Shown piece by piece: positions 50,651 to 59,374 of a stretch of DNA of 64,000 nucleotides. How positions within the stretch are numbered: the stretch's first letter is position 1; each line of letters opens with the position of its first letter. Made by a program: the position numbers and the translations under genes. Source of the DNA: Alkalibacillus filiformis (GTDB lineage Bacteria; Bacillota; Bacilli; Bacillales; Alkalibacillaceae); contig NZ_JAUSUP010000001.1 in assembly GCF_030814115.1 (NCBI RefSeq), positions 124,001-188,000 on the forward strand, read 5' to 3'. Below the pieces are notes generated by a model. The model searched no databases, was not told the origin of the DNA, and saw only the letters and a program-made list of their open reading frames with translations.

Positions 50651-50686
50651 CCCTAATCTGTCATGAAGAACAGATAGGGTTTTATT
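50651..50686 (+). terminator. intrinsic terminator
   Basis: CCCTAATCTGT pairs with ACAGATAGGG (one bulge) around CATGAAGA, then TTTTATTT. Confidence 0.8.
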
Positions 50687-50825
50687 TACACTTGAAGGCT
50701 TTTATTAGATGTTGTCAAATGATTAGAATGAATTCATAATAGTCTATATTTCATTTTTGAACATTTTGCGACATGATTTTTGATTTTTTAGCAGGAATTT
50801 AGCAATTTAAGGAGAAAGTTGTATT

Positions 50826-52202
50826 ATGAGCCGAATGGATCGACTGACACCAAATAAATCAATCTTAGATAAACTAACACCCGTGCAACTTATTTCACTG
50901 TATTATTTTATAGCAGCATCTGTTGCCGCTTTTCTTTTATCACTTCCAATCTCACAAAAAGAAGGTGTTCAGTTAGCTTTTATGGAGGTGTTATTTACAG
51001 CTGTCAGTGCTGTTACTGTTACTGGATTAACAGTGGTGGAGACGGCTGATTCTTATAGTGTGTTTGGGATCTTCATGATTGCATTGGCACTCCAAATAGG
51101 TGGATTAGGAGTAATGGCATTAGGGACACTTATTTGGATCGTGTTAGGGAAGAAGATTGGCTTCAAAGAAAGACGTCTTATCATGACTGATCAGAATACG
51201 AAGTCGATTGCTGGAATTGTTCGATTAGTTAAAGAGATGTTTATTGTTATATTAACAATCGAATTGATCGGTTTTATTATTTTAGGTACATATTATTTAA
51301 CGTACTTCGATAGTGCTTTACAAGCTTACTACCATGGCTTTTTCGCCTCGGTTAGTGCGACTACGAACGGTGGTTTTGATATTACCGGAGCTTCTTTAGA
51401 ACCATTTGCGAATGATTACTTTGTGCAATTTATTAATATTTTATTAATCATTGCTGGTGCAATTGGTTTCCCAGTATTAATTGAACTTAAAGAGTACTTA
51501 CAAATTTCGCAAGAAGAGCGTAACTTAAAGCGCTTTTCACTGTTTACTAAGTTAACATCATTAACTTATTTTGTTTTATTAGCTTTTTCATTTATCGTTA
51601 TTTTGATCTTAGAGTTCAATCACTTCTTTGCCGATAAAACATGGCATGAAGCGCTTTTCTATAGTTTGTTTCAGTCAACGACCGCTAGAAGTGGTGGGCT
51701 GAGCACGATGGATATGAATGAGTTCACTACTCAGACGCAACTGTTTTTGTCATCTATGATGTTTATCGGCGCTTCACCAAGTAGTGTTGGTGGTGGTATT
51801 CGAACGACTACATTTGCTTTAGTTATTATATTTATTATTACGTTTGCTAGTGGTAGAAATCGTGTACGGATTTTTGGACGAGAAATTGAAGAAGAAGACT
51901 TATTCAAAGCCGTAGTCGTAACATTGTTAGCGATGTTAATGTTCTTTTCAGTTGTTATTGTCATTACAGCATTAGATGGGCATCTATCGTTAACGAGCAT
52001 TATTTTTGAAGTTAGTTCAGCGTTCGGAACGACAGGTTTATCAATGGGGATTACGAATGAGCTGTCAAATTTAAGTCAAGTTTTATTAATGGCTCTTATG
52101 TTGATTGGGCGTATTGGAATTTTGACATTTTTATTCTCATTTAATCGAGGCAAGGCGAAAGATCGTTATCGTTATCCAAAAGAGAAAATAAATATCGGCT
52201 AA
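50826..52202 (+). CDS. TrkH/KtrB-family potassium transporter (KtrB/KtrD-like)
   Basis: 458 residues, ATG behind AAGGAGAAAG. Four M1-P-M2 repeats with filter regions: VSAVTVTGLTVVETADSY, SVSATTNGGFDI, STTARSGGLSTMD and SSAFGTTGLSMGIT. The conserved filter glycines are present. Gate-loop and basic C-tail (RYRYPKEKINIG) fit KtrB/KtrD. It takes up K+ with Na+ coupling and needs a cytosolic KtrA/KtrC ring, whose gene is not in the window. Lone ktr-membrane genes occur in B. subtilis (ktrD). I saw no c-di-AMP riboswitch in front of it. Confidence 0.9.
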   Translation: MSRMDRLTPNKSILDKLTPVQLISLYYFIAASVAAFLLSLPISQKEGVQLAFMEVLFTAVSAVTVTGLTVVETADSYSVFGIFMIALALQIGGLGVMALGTLIWIVLGKKIGFKERRLIMTDQNTKSIAGIVRLVKEMFIVILTIELIGFIILGTYYLTYFDSALQAYYHGFFASVSATTNGGFDITGASLEPFANDYFVQFINILLIIAGAIGFPVLIELKEYLQISQEERNLKRFSLFTKLTSLTYFVLLAFSFIVILILEFNHFFADKTWHEALFYSLFQSTTARSGGLSTMDMNEFTTQTQLFLSSMMFIGASPSSVGGGIRTTTFALVIIFIITFASGRNRVRIFGREIEEEDLFKAVVVTLLAMLMFFSVVIVITALDGHLSLTSIIFEVSSAFGTTGLSMGITNELSNLSQVLLMALMLIGRIGILTFLFSFNRGKAKDRYRYPKEKINIG

Positions 52203-52250
52203 TTAACCTAGCACCAACAAGGCTATGCATTTATAGTAGGGGGAAATAAA

Positions 52251-53012
52251 GTGTTCAAAAAAGTAGATCAGCTACAATTGCCTATTCATGATTGGATCTT
52301 AGACAATGTATCAGATGCGATTATTTTTGTTGATCAAGATGGATACATTGTAGCTGGCAATCAATTTGCAGAAGAATTACTAGAAGTAAAATTGAATGTT
52401 AATGATCCGTTATATGTTCATGATTATATTGATTTAGAAGTAATCGCAAAACAAACGAATAATGAAGATCTTGTTTGGACGAAAACGACCCCTGAGAAAT
52501 TGGTTGTGATGAAAAGTGAGCCAATTGATGAGTATTGGTGCTATACACTAAAGGAAGGTGGATTAAAGTCGAAGAAAGATTCGTTAATTTATACTTTAAA
52601 TCATGCTAGAAGTAGCCCTTATGAAGGTATTATTATGCATGATCGAGGACAAATTATTGATTGTGATTTTGCTTTTGCTAGCATGATCGGATATAAGAGG
52701 TCTGAATTAATCGGTAAATCCATTTTTGATATTGTCCATTCAGATGATCATGAGGCTTTGTATGAGAATATGCAATTGAACCAACATGATAGTCCTTATC
52801 CTTTAAGGGGTTTTAAGCGTGATGGGTCTATTATTTATGCTGAAGTATTACCAGAACCGTTTAATGAAGACTCGAACCTTCGTGTTGCAATCGTTCGAAA
52901 TATTACTGAACGTGTGGAGAATGAAAAACAAATTGAGTTCATGGCTTATTATGATCAATTGACAGACTACCTAACCGTAACTATTTTCAACTTGTACTTG
53001 AAGACGAGTTGA
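52251..53012 (+). pseudogene. 5' part of a PAS-GGDEF-EAL gene, ended by a one-base frameshift
   Basis: The frame encodes PAS-like segments (VSDAIIFVDQDGYIVAGNQFAEELL, then a second PAS with SMIGYKRSELIGKSIFDIVHSDD) and the linker EFMAYYDQLTD that starts a GGDEF domain, then runs off into 14 unrelated codons. Between GAC (52965-52967) and CCT (52970) only TA is present where a Leu codon is expected. With one base restored the sequence continues ...DQLTD-L-PNRNYF... in the frame of the next entry. Either a real null mutation or a sequencing error. Confidence 0.8.
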
Positions 53013-54217
53013 AAAATTCAGAGGAGTCAGGGGAGCAATTAGCTGTTCACTTTATAGATGTTGATTATTTCAAACATATTAATGACACACTCGGTTATCA
53101 AGTAGGTGATTCGTTATTAAGGGGTTGCGCCTCTAGGTTAAAGCAAATATTAAGAGAAGATTTGTTTATTGCTAGAATGACGAGTGATGAATTTTTAGTG
53201 TTACAGCGCAAAGTATCGAGTGAACAAGATGTATGCTCATTAGCACAACAGGTAATCGAGCAATTCCGAAAGCCATTAATGGTTGATGGTTATGAAATAT
53301 ATACAACTGTTAGTATTGGGATTAGTCTTTACCCACAATCTTCTGCTGCAACAGCATCAGAGTTGATTGAGCACGCTGACTCTGCTATGCATGTTATAAA
53401 AGAGGAAAGCCGAAATGACTATAAAATATTTAAACAATCTTTAAAAGAAGGTTTTAAAGAACGTTTAAAGCTTGAGACTGAATTACATAAAGCCATAAAG
53501 AGTGGGGATTTCGAGTTACATTTTCAACCGCAGTATGAATTGGAATCTCAAGAAATCATCGGTTTTGAAGCATTATGCCGATGGCCACATAAAGAAATGG
53601 GAGACATTTCACCTGATCAATTTATCCCAATTGCAGAAAAGACAGGACTAATTTTAGATATAGGTGATTGGGTGATTTATGAAGCTTGTCGATTAAATAA
53701 AAAGTGGCAAGATGAAGACTTACCAAAAGTTAAAGTGAGCGTTAACCTTTCTGCAAGACAGTTTTTGCAACGTCATTTAGTGAGTCGTGTTAGCGAAATA
53801 CTTGAAGAGACAGGTCTAGAACCTCAATATCTAGAGTTAGAAATCACAGAATCAATGGCTATGTCCAATGAACGTTATATAATTGATACACTTCATGACT
53901 TTGATGAGCTCGGTGTGAAGGTGGCTTTAGATGATTTTGGGACTGGTTATTCATCTTTAAAGTATTTAAGCCAGTTTCCATTAAGCAAAATAAAAATTGA
54001 TCGCATGTTCATTCAAAATCAAACGAAGCAAAATATTGCTATAGTTAAAACGATTATCCATTTATCTCATGCGCTAAACTTAAAAGTAATTGCTGAAGGA
54101 GTTGAAAAGGAGGGCGATTTACATTTTCTGTTGGGTGAAAAATGTGACCAAGTTCAAGGTTTCTACTTCAGTAAGCCAATGCCAGAATCTGAAATCGAAA
54201 CATTCTTAAATGAATAA
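53009..54217 (+). pseudogene. 3' part: degenerate GGDEF plus intact EAL phosphodiesterase domain
   Basis: Continues the previous reading frame after the one-base loss; its nominal TTG start lies inside the GGDEF domain. The cyclase site reads ARMTSDEFLV, so GGDEF is degenerate (SDEF) and cyclase activity is unlikely. The EAL domain from about residue 165 keeps its catalytic set: FEALCRW, NLSARQF, EITES, DDFGTGYSSL, KIDRMFI and AEGVE. The intact ancestor would be a membrane-free c-di-GMP phosphodiesterase of about 655 residues steered by PAS signals. The EAL part alone might still be expressed. Confidence 0.82.
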
Positions 54218-54221
54218 TACT

Positions 54222-54260
54222 AAAAAAGCTGATCGCAATTATAGCGGTCAGCTTTTTTTA
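54222..54260 (+). terminator. intrinsic terminator
   Basis: AAAAAAGCTGATCGC pairs with GCGGTCAGCTTTTTT (one wobble) around AATTATA. Confidence 0.88.
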
Positions 54261-54293
54261 TAAGGGGACTATTCAAATCAGTGATTATTAACG

Positions 54294-54400
54294 GTGTAAG
54301 AGGTTATCGTCACTCCAACTATGACGATAAGCCTCTTGCACTTTGAGGGAGAAAAGGTTGATGCGAGCAGTCATCTAACCTCTCAAGACACTTGTAAGGT
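54294..54400. other. two or three tandem hairpins downstream of the YjcZ-like gene
   Basis: GTGTAAGAGGTTATCGTCA (54294-54312) pairs with the region 54322-54341 over 19 bp with one bulge. A second stem GGTTGATG/CATCTAACC lies at 54357-54380, and ACAC/GTGT near 54388-54402. The 13-mer AGAGGTTATCGTC recurs at 9364. It could be a structured 3' UTR, a small RNA or a palindromic repeat. Confidence 0.45.
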
Positions 54401-54401
54401 G

Positions 54402-54515
54402 TTAGCAGTAGAAAGTTGCACCCACGATTATTAATAAAATGAAAAGTACAACGATCAACGCAAAGTTGTTATAGCCATGGCCATATCCATGTTGTGAGTA
54501 ACCTGGTTTGAACAT
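54402..54515 (-). CDS. YjcZ-family sporulation peptide (37 aa)
   Basis: ATG at 54515 behind GGGAGGTGA. The product MFKPGYSQHGYGHGYNN is followed by the family's hydrophobic core FALIVVLFILLIIVGATF and ends YC. The Gly/Tyr/His-rich head plus FALIVVLFILLIIVGA is the hallmark of the YjcZ (SscA-like) spore proteins. It is expected to be made in the mother cell during sporulation and supports the spore-forming assignment of the organism. Too short for standard gene calling. Confidence 0.9.
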   Translation of the reverse strand: MFKPGYSQHGYGHGYNNFALIVVLFILLIIVGATFYC

Positions 54516-54597
54516 AAAATCACCTCCCAAGACATGTAATATATCTATATGGTGACTTATGTGTATTTGAATGGTTACTCACCCAGAAACGATCATT

Positions 54598-55767
54598 TTA
54601 ATTTGAATGGCTCGTCTTAGATAAGAGTTCACGTTCTAAACTTAGAATTTTTAGTTGGTCATTTTCGTAGCCAACTTCATAAATAGTTTCAAAATGGTGA
54701 GTTTCACGTGTGTCTTCATCAGTTCTAATTTCATGATCTGAATTAACTTTGAATGTTGCAATTCCATCTTCAACAGATAAAGTTTCTGTTGAATTAATAT
54801 TAATATCGATTGAATGAACGATTAATTCTCGAAATTCTTGATAAGAGTAATTCGATTGTAAGTCACTACCTAATAATGAATAAGCTGTGAAATAATCACG
54901 CACATTTAATGTCTCATAGAAATAACTGATTAAATATTCACTGTCTTCTTCTAAAGTATTTGGGTCAATGTCTTGATATAAAGTAGGGTCACCATCGTAG
55001 TTTAACTCATCATCATTAGCTGTGTCTGACCACATTGAAACACGCTCGTAAATTTGGCTAATGGGAATGCTAAAACCAATGGTACCTTCATTCATGGCTG
55101 CTGAGTTTATGCCAATAATATTCCCTGTTTCTTCGTGGATTAACGGACCACCACTATTTCCTTGTAAAATACTAGCTGAGATTTGATATAAATTATTGTA
55201 TTCATACTGTTCAACTGATAGGTTTCGTTCTGTTCCTGATATATGACCTAACGTAACAGTGTTTTGCAAGCGGTGCGGACTTCCAACGGCTAATATTTCA
55301 TCACCAATATTGGGTTCAAAGTTTGGGTCAATCTCTAAAGTTGAACTGTTCGCTAATTGAGGTACGCGAACAACAGCGATGTCTTCAGAAGAACCAATAC
55401 CGATTACAGCTCCAGGGTAAGTATGGGCTTCTGATGTTTTAACATAAACTGAATCAGCATCTTTTACAACGTGGGCATTTGTAATAATGTCACCGCGGTC
55501 GTTATAAACGAAGCCAGAACCTAAGTTATTACCAAATGACCCTGTTGTTTCAATTTGAACAACGCTTTTTTGAGCTTCATGAATTAGTTCTTGTAGGTCG
55601 TGTCCTTGGTTAGACTCATTATCTGTGACATGTTCAACAATGGCTTGATCTGATCCAATTGCTGTTTCTTTCCAATTGTCATAATAAGAGACTAAAGCAT
55701 ACGTTCCGGCTAATAGAATTATCATTGAAAGAACGACCGGCGCTGTTTTTTTTAGTTGGTATTTCAT
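54598..55767 (-). CDS. membrane-anchored trypsin-like serine protease (HtrA-type, no PDZ)
   Basis: 389 residues from the ATG at 55767 behind AGAGGTG. One N-terminal anchor (KKTAPVVLSMIILLAGTYALV), then a chymotrypsin-fold protease: His in IITNAHVV, Asp in SSEDIAVVRV, Ser in LQGNSGGPLI. In place of a PDZ domain the C-terminus (about 270-389) looks like an NTF2-type domain (LISYFYETLNVRDYFTAYSLLGSDLQ). It lies 11 bp behind the zinc-ribbon/TPR gene and is surely co-transcribed. Active site outside the membrane; probable envelope quality control. Confidence 0.85.
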   Translation of the reverse strand: MKYQLKKTAPVVLSMIILLAGTYALVSYYDNWKETAIGSDQAIVEHVTDNESNQGHDLQELIHEAQKSVVQIETTGSFGNNLGSGFVYNDRGDIITNAHVVKDADSVYVKTSEAHTYPGAVIGIGSSEDIAVVRVPQLANSSTLEIDPNFEPNIGDEILAVGSPHRLQNTVTLGHISGTERNLSVEQYEYNNLYQISASILQGNSGGPLIHEETGNIIGINSAAMNEGTIGFSIPISQIYERVSMWSDTANDDELNYDGDPTLYQDIDPNTLEEDSEYLISYFYETLNVRDYFTAYSLLGSDLQSNYSYQEFRELIVHSIDININSTETLSVEDGIATFKVNSDHEIRTDEDTRETHHFETIYEVGYENDQLKILSLERELLSKTSHSN

Positions 55768-55778
55768 TTTGTTCACCT

Positions 55779-56951
55779 CTATTCTTGACCGTCTAGATAC
55801 CATGAGATTTGCTCGATTGAAATTGTAATTTCGTCTAAGTCAATATCATCTGGTATGTCACTATGCGTATGATCAATTTGACCAGTTTCATCAGGGTATA
55901 GCGTATCAGGGAATGCGTATGTTTCATTTTCTAGTATTTCTTCTTCATCTTCATCTAGTAATTTGTATGTTATTGAAATAGAATGAATCGGTCTTGTAGC
56001 GACGCTTAAAAGTTCTCCAGTCACTTGCATTTCATCATAATCATTAACATTCACTTGAATGTCGACTACTTCAATGGCGTTATTTTCATTTTGCTCTTGT
56101 TCTAGTTCATATTGATTTAAAGCTTGCGCAATACGTTCTTGTTGTTGCGTTTCAAAATCTGATTGTTGATTCTCAATAGTCGATTTCAAGCTGCTGAGAC
56201 GTTCATTTTCAGGTGCATACCGTAACCCATCTTCAATGATGGAAATAGCAGCAGTGAATTGATTGGTTTGTAATTTTTCATTAGCTTCATTAGCTGTATG
56301 GCTTACGATTCGTTCTCTTAACATCTCTTCAAGTGATTCAGCATTATCATGTTCAATCGACTGAACTTGCCATAGCAGAATTTTAAGCTCTTCAGCACCT
56401 GGGTCATCAGCAAGACGCTGTTCGACTTGGCTCATACGCACTTCGTTTCGTTTGGTAAGTATGGAATCTAATAAGAAGTTAATAATTTCACCATTGTACG
56501 AACTCAATTGACTTTCTGCTTGTTCGGTAATTTGGACAGCTTGTTGGAACGCGCCTTGGTTAACAAGAGTGTCGACGTTATTTAATTTTTCGTTAATCTC
56601 AAGTGCTACTGACATAAAGTCATGGTTAATTTCGGCAGCTTCATAGTTAGGGTTATGTTCGAGTGATTCTTCAAAAAGACTTTGCGCACGGCTATATTGT
56701 CCTTCCAGAGCATACTCAACGCCTTCATCATAAAGAGATTGAGCGGTAGAGTTATTGTACTCTAAATAGAAATGTAAACCTATACCGGCAATTAACACAC
56801 AAACAAGAGTAACAATAGGTGTTAACCACCAGCGGTTAATCCCTTGTCCTTGTGTACGTTCGTCTATGTCTTTAGGTAACTGCGATCCACATATGACGCA
56901 GTATGATTCTTCAGCTTTTGTTTTTGATCCACATTTTGGACAGTACATCAT
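55779..56951 (-). CDS. zinc-ribbon, membrane and TPR-like protein with C-terminal FxLYD-type domain
   Basis: 390 residues, AGGTGATAG upstream of two adjacent ATGs. N-terminal zinc ribbon CPKCGSKTKAEESYCVICGS, then one membrane segment (LTPIVTLVCVLIAGIGLHFYL). Outside, TPR-like helices (SLYDEGVEYALEGQYSRAQSLFEESLEHNP...) span residues about 72-280, followed by a beta domain (VVDIQVNVNDYDEMQVTGEL...SISITYKLLDEDEEEI). The layout recalls TcaA-like envelope proteins. Partner of the protease encoded next; perhaps it senses cytoplasmic zinc or redox state and transmits it to the protease. That is inference. Confidence 0.82.
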   Translation of the reverse strand: MMYCPKCGSKTKAEESYCVICGSQLPKDIDERTQGQGINRWWLTPIVTLVCVLIAGIGLHFYLEYNNSTAQSLYDEGVEYALEGQYSRAQSLFEESLEHNPNYEAAEINHDFMSVALEINEKLNNVDTLVNQGAFQQAVQITEQAESQLSSYNGEIINFLLDSILTKRNEVRMSQVEQRLADDPGAEELKILLWQVQSIEHDNAESLEEMLRERIVSHTANEANEKLQTNQFTAAISIIEDGLRYAPENERLSSLKSTIENQQSDFETQQQERIAQALNQYELEQEQNENNAIEVVDIQVNVNDYDEMQVTGELLSVATRPIHSISITYKLLDEDEEEILENETYAFPDTLYPDETGQIDHTHSDIPDDIDLDEITISIEQISWYLDGQE

Positions 56952-57171
56952 AATCTATCACCTATTGTGTCCCTTTCTTATATGTAAATTTTAACACGAA
57001 TATTGCAGAAATTGAGTAGTCTCTAATAACTAAATGTTACAATTTGTTCAAAAATGTTGTTTATTCTTCATTAATTTTAAGTTTCATGAGATGATAATAC
57101 TCAAAGGCTAAATTTTTTGGTAAAATAGTTATAGTGAAAATCGTAAATGATGAACTAGGAGGTGCACCACT

Positions 57172-57264
57172 GTGGAACCAATTGAACTAACAATGGGCAT
57201 TGTTTCGTTAGGTGTCATTGCATACTTAATCGGATCTTGCTATATCGATAACGTTAAAAACTAA
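57172..57264 (+). CDS. 30-residue membrane peptide
   Basis: GTG start 9 nt behind AGGAGG. MEPIELTMGIVSLGVIAYLI continues to GSCYIDNVKN: one membrane helix with short polar ends and a cysteine at the boundary. A strong terminator follows at 57298, so the gene is separately transcribed. No known family; single-helix microproteins of this size often modulate membrane enzymes. Confidence 0.6.
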   Translation: MEPIELTMGIVSLGVIAYLIGSCYIDNVKN

Positions 57265-57297
57265 TTAAAGTTACACCCTTAATATTAGACGAATCAA

Positions 57298-57337
57298 AAG
57301 TGTGAAATGTTTCAAAACATTTCACACTTTTTTTATT
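57298..57337 (+). terminator. intrinsic terminator
   Basis: AAGTGTGAAATGTTT and AAACATTTCACACTT form a perfect 15-bp stem, followed by T7. Confidence 0.92.
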
Positions 57338-57373
57338 TCTAAACGATTATAAAAGTGAAAGGAGGTTGACGAG

Positions 57374-57598
57374 ATGGAAAATGTCCAAAAAATTAACAGT
57401 CAACTGCAACTACTATTTGTAACAGGAATTGATGAACATGGGGAAGAGGTGATTTCTCGTCGAAGTTATAACAACGTAAAGCCTGAGGCTGAAGACGACG
57501 CGGTAATTGCTGTAGCACAAGTTCTATCGCAGCTTCGACAAGATCCGTTACACGAAGCATTACGAAATGACCAATCTTTATTATTAAACAATGAATAA
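57374..57598 (+). CDS. DUF1659 family protein
   Basis: 74 residues, ATG behind AAAGGAGG. Pattern KINSQLQLLFVTGIDEHGEEVISRRSYNNV and DDAVIAVAQVLSQL is DUF1659. Families DUF1659 and DUF2922 occur side by side in Bacilli, usually with a YvrJ peptide, exactly as here. Function unknown. Confidence 0.88.
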   Translation: MENVQKINSQLQLLFVTGIDEHGEEVISRRSYNNVKPEAEDDAVIAVAQVLSQLRQDPLHEALRNDQSLLLNNE

Positions 57599-57614
57599 GA
57601 GGGGGAAGAATTAA

Positions 57615-57833
57615 ATGAGTAAACGTTTAGAACTAAGATTTAGAAATGAACAAGGACGTCTCGCAACCATTAGTGTTGAGAATCCGGTAGAGCCAGTAAA
57701 CCCAGAACAAGTTAAGCAAGCTATGGATACGATTTTAGAACAAGATATTTTCACTTCTTCAGAATTACCTTTAACAGAAATTGCTCATGCACAAGTAGTT
57801 GAACGTAACGTAGAAGAAGTACCTTTAGATTAA
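57615..57833 (+). CDS. DUF2922 family protein
   Basis: 72 residues, RBS GAGGGGG. Begins SKRLELRFRNEQGRLATISV and has VNPEQVKQAMDTIL, as in DUF2922 members. Lies 17 bp behind the DUF1659 gene in the same unit. Small beta-alpha protein of unknown role. Confidence 0.88.
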   Translation: MSKRLELRFRNEQGRLATISVENPVEPVNPEQVKQAMDTILEQDIFTSSELPLTEIAHAQVVERNVEEVPLD

Positions 57834-57899
57834 TGATTTGGGAGGTGGCACCATTTGTGTCACCTCTCTTTTTACAAGTATAAGAAAGGTGGAGGAAAA

Positions 57900-58040
57900 T
57901 TGTTTGAGACTTTGATCACTTGGGTTCCTGAAGTTGGCTTCCCAATTCTAGTAACTTTTTATTTGTTACACCGAATTGAGAAGAAACTTGAACAACTCAA
58001 CGATTCAATTATGAACTTACCTATATTAGTTGATAAATAA
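57900..58040 (+). CDS. yvrJ: YvrJ-family membrane peptide (46 aa)
   Basis: TTG start at 57900, 4 nt behind GGTGGAGG; longer in-frame codons upstream lack a start signal. FETLITWVPEVGFPILVTFYLLHRI is followed by an amphipathic tail (EKKLEQLNDSIMNLPILV), the YvrJ pattern with one membrane helix. Third gene of the DUF1659-DUF2922-YvrJ unit, closed by the terminator at 58080. Confidence 0.85.
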   Translation: MFETLITWVPEVGFPILVTFYLLHRIEKKLEQLNDSIMNLPILVDK

Positions 58041-58079
58041 AAATAAGAGGCTGAAACAGAACTAATTGTTAACACATAA

Positions 58080-58118
58080 AAACCCGAACGAAAACTCATT
58101 TTGAACTCGTTCGGGTTT
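58080..58118. terminator. intrinsic terminator
   Basis: AAACCCGAACGA pairs perfectly with TCGTTCGGGTTT around a 15-nt loop. It ends the YvrJ unit and borders the GC-rich element. Confidence 0.88.
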
Positions 58119-58123
58119 ATCTA

Positions 58124-58492
58124 TTATCCGCTCCATCAAAATGCTCCGCTTTCACCCGCAGGGCACAAGTGCAACATCTGCTCAAACTCCCTAAGGTCGT
58201 TTGTCGCAGTGTTTTCTTTGCCGGGGCGGCTGGTGAGCCAAGCTACTACATCGAGTAACTTCCTTGTGCTTTGCACCGAGGAAGCCTGCTTCGAAGCTTA
58301 TCTAGAAGACGCAGGTGCATCCCTGGGGTCTCACCCTGGCCTTTGCCATGACGACCTGGACGGTCTAATGTCGGCGTTGGTCACAAATGCAGATTTCTTT
58401 AACTTCTGCGCTTTAATTTGCGCCGAGTAACCGCAGGCGCAGGACGTGACCGTTTTTAGCCGACCAGGAGTCTCCGCATTTTGATTCCGCTA
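58124..58492. repeat. GC-rich ~370 bp element with short terminal inverted repeats
   Basis: G+C is about 54% in the two stretches I counted, far above the surroundings. ATCAAAATGC (58135-58144) at the left is inverted as GCATTTTGAT (58476-58485) at the right, with CCGCT next to both. Many internal stems (for example GCTTCGAAGC). On the minus strand the end reads AAAATGCGGAGACTCC, reminiscent of structured intergenic repeats common in Bacillaceae. Open frames through it have no start signal. Probably a non-autonomous repeat or structured RNA. Confidence 0.65.
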
Positions 58493-58571
58493 AGTGCCAG
58501 CTCAACTATAATGAAATGTTAATGTTCGTATTTTTACCACACTCTATCCCTTTTGTCCTAGCCTCATTCAC

Positions 58572-59081
58572 TTATCTCGTCAACGACATATTGCTAAATG
58601 GGAAGATAATCACTTCTGAACGGCCGATAATGTCTTCGCCTTCAATTAAGCCAAGTCCATTACGGCTATCCTTACTAATCTCACGGTTATCACCCATGAC
58701 ATAGTATTGTCCATCTGGAATTTCAATTGGGTCGATATTGCCTGTTCCCTCTAGTTCGTGGTCGGTTAGATAACCCTCATCAACAGCTTCTCCGTCTATA
58801 TATAAAACATTGTCTCTTGCTTCTAGTGTTTCGTTTGGTAATCCAATAACACGCTTCACATAGTTTTTGTGAGGGTGTTGAATAATGACGATATCACCAC
58901 GCTCGGGCTCATCAACAATATAAACAGCTTTGTTGAATATGACGCGCTCTCCACTTTCTAAAGTAGGGTCCATACTAGCCCCCTCAACCACAGAAGTTGC
59001 AAAGACAAAAGTGCGTAAAATAAATGCTATGACTAAAGCAATTACAATAGCTTTTGTCCATTCCCATATTTCTCTTTTCAA
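58572..59081 (-). CDS. sip: signal peptidase I
   Basis: 169 residues from a TTG behind AAAGGAAGAG. One N-terminal membrane segment (WTKAIVIALVIAFILRTFVF), then the catalytic Ser36 in EGASMDPTL and Lys76 in YVKRVIGLP, plus YVMGDNREISKDSRNGLG. Single-anchor Bacillus Sip type. It removes signal peptides of exported proteins on the outer membrane face; several secreted precursors in this window would be substrates. The GC-rich element lies 80 bp beyond its stop. Confidence 0.93.
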   Translation of the reverse strand: MKREIWEWTKAIVIALVIAFILRTFVFATSVVEGASMDPTLESGERVIFNKAVYIVDEPERGDIVIIQHPHKNYVKRVIGLPNETLEARDNVLYIDGEAVDEGYLTDHELEGTGNIDPIEIPDGQYYVMGDNREISKDSRNGLGLIEGEDIIGRSEVIIFPFSNMSLTR

Positions 59082-59304
59082 AGGGACTCTTCCTTTCTAA
59101 AAGTGCTTTCTTTGTACTTAATATGTACTCTTATTAGTGAAGCTTGTTATATATATCCTATCATATAATTAGTATATTCGTGAAAGTAATTTCAACATAC
59201 CAAATGTTTTATAAATATACCAGTTAAAAGTGAAAGATTTGTTTAAAGTTTGTTAACAGTATATTAAAATTATTTAACAAATTTAATTTATTTGGATTAA
59301 ACCT

Positions 59305-59333
59305 TTGACATATCGGAATTTTGGCAATAAAAT
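59305..59333 (+). promoter_or_regulatory. sigma-A promoter of the spo0E-like gene
   Basis: TTGACA (59305-59310), 17-bp spacer, TAAAAT (59328-59333). Confidence 0.7.
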
Positions 59334-59374
59334 ATTCTAATTAGGTTAAGGTTTTTTGAGGGGGAAACGGTCCA

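Noticed and set aside
50640-50825. c-di-AMP (ydaO) riboswitch in front of the Ktr-type gene
   Set aside because: The space holds only the terminator of the preceding gene and AT-rich DNA; none of the conserved riboswitch blocks is visible.
58101-58430. 109-residue open frame in the GC-rich element
   Set aside because: No start signal; the region is better explained by the structured repeat element, and stop codons are rare because of high G+C.
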